Under the pieces are notes generated by a model, which saw only the letters and a program-made list of their open reading frames with translations, had not been told where the DNA came from and did no database searches. Positions 63,828 to 64,000 of a stretch of 64,000 nt of DNA are shown piece by piece (the first letter of the stretch is position 1; each line of letters opens with the position of its first letter). The DNA lies in NCBI RefSeq assembly GCF_016863655.1, contig NZ_BOPH01000001.1, positions 186,001 to 250,000 on the forward strand, in the 5' to 3' direction. A program made the translations under genes and the position numbers. This stretch comes from Virgisporangium ochraceum. Its GTDB lineage: Bacteria > Actinomycetota > Actinomycetes > Mycobacteriales > Micromonosporaceae.

Positions 63828-64000
63828 GGGGACCCCGGCAACCGCGCTGCTCGGCCGGCGCAAGGTGACGTTCACGCTGCACGAGTACGTGGTCGACCCG
63901 GGCGCGTCGTCGTACGGCGAGGGTGCGGCGGCCGCGATCGGCGTCGACCCGGCCCGGGTGTTCAAGACCCTGGTCGCGGAGGTCGACGGCCGGCTGACCG
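63817..64000 (+). CDS. YbaK/EbsC-family Cys-tRNA(Pro) deacylase, partial (5' end only)
   Basis: The frame starts at GTG 63817 and runs off the window (61 residues seen). ASKGTPATALLGRRKVTFTL, HEYVVDPGASSYGEGAAAAI and GVDPARVFKTLVAEVDGRLT match the N-terminus of YbaK-type aminoacyl-tRNA deacylases, including the KTL segment with the catalytic Lys. The family clears Cys-tRNA(Pro). It overlaps the methyltransferase gene by 11 bases. Confidence 0.88.
   Translation, partial: MASKGTPATALLGRRKVTFTLHEYVVDPGASSYGEGAAAAIGVDPARVFKTLVAEVDGRLT

Overview
The window is very GC-rich, with G/C at almost every third codon position, many GTG starts and frequent 4-base ATGA/GTGA gene overlaps. It carries a WhiB protein, a BldM-like regulator, a PerM-type membrane protein, GuaB3, a GroES operon under a double CIRCE and a GroEL1 with a His-rich tail. 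This is a chromosomal segment of a mycelial-type actinobacterium (Streptomyces/Micromonospora-like; I cannot fix the genus). No rRNA, tRNA, CRISPR array, insertion sequence or phage gene was seen.

Layout. 1-437: the end of a gene for a DUF1775/YcnI-like secreted protein. 490-12524: an extracellular polysaccharide locus on the minus strand: Wzz-like copolymerase, O-antigen ligase/polymerase, APH-like phosphotransferase, sulfotransferase, Wzx-like flippase, methyltransferase and GH26-like lipoprotein, mostly translationally coupled. Beyond it lie a second sulfotransferase, a GT2 enzyme and a divergent WecG/TagA transferase. Two broken genes sit inside (3610-4139) and beside (12665-13422) this locus. 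13432-16427: a two-component system whose kinase is an unusual double (second half degenerate).

16512-32460 is conserved core: mdh, a PQQ-like propeller protein, a beta-lactamase-fold lipoprotein, purH-purN, two DUF4190 proteins, perM, sucD-sucC, an M23 peptidase, pcrA and chorismate mutase-PIG-L deacetylase. From purH to chorismate mutase the order mirrors Mycobacterium tuberculosis Rv0957 to Rv0948c. In front of chorismate mutase is a complete Phe/Tyr attenuator: leader peptide with FYFYGY, mutually exclusive hairpins and a U-tract terminator.

32457-39841 is an envelope module: LuxR regulator, PspC-domain kinase, a PspC/LiaF-like membrane protein with collagen-like repeats, a small membrane protein, and the psd/pssA pair for phosphatidylethanolamine. 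40015-46357: two double-Nudix paralogues, guaA, an MFS transporter and an M1 peptidase lipoprotein. 46529-57744: a nitrate-sensor-type kinase, guaB3-guaB, DUF5319, BldM-like regulator, WhiB, a membrane-anchored molybdopterin oxidoreductase, then groEL-groES. This resembles the M. tuberculosis guaB3-guaB2-Rv3412-whiB3-groEL1-groES block. 58159-62681: a xylFGH-type sugar importer with a ROK regulator. 62682-end: a THUMP-like methyltransferase and the start of a YbaK-type deacylase.

The best candidates for undescribed biology are the sulfated-glycan locus, the attenuator, the double kinase and the collagen-repeat stress protein.
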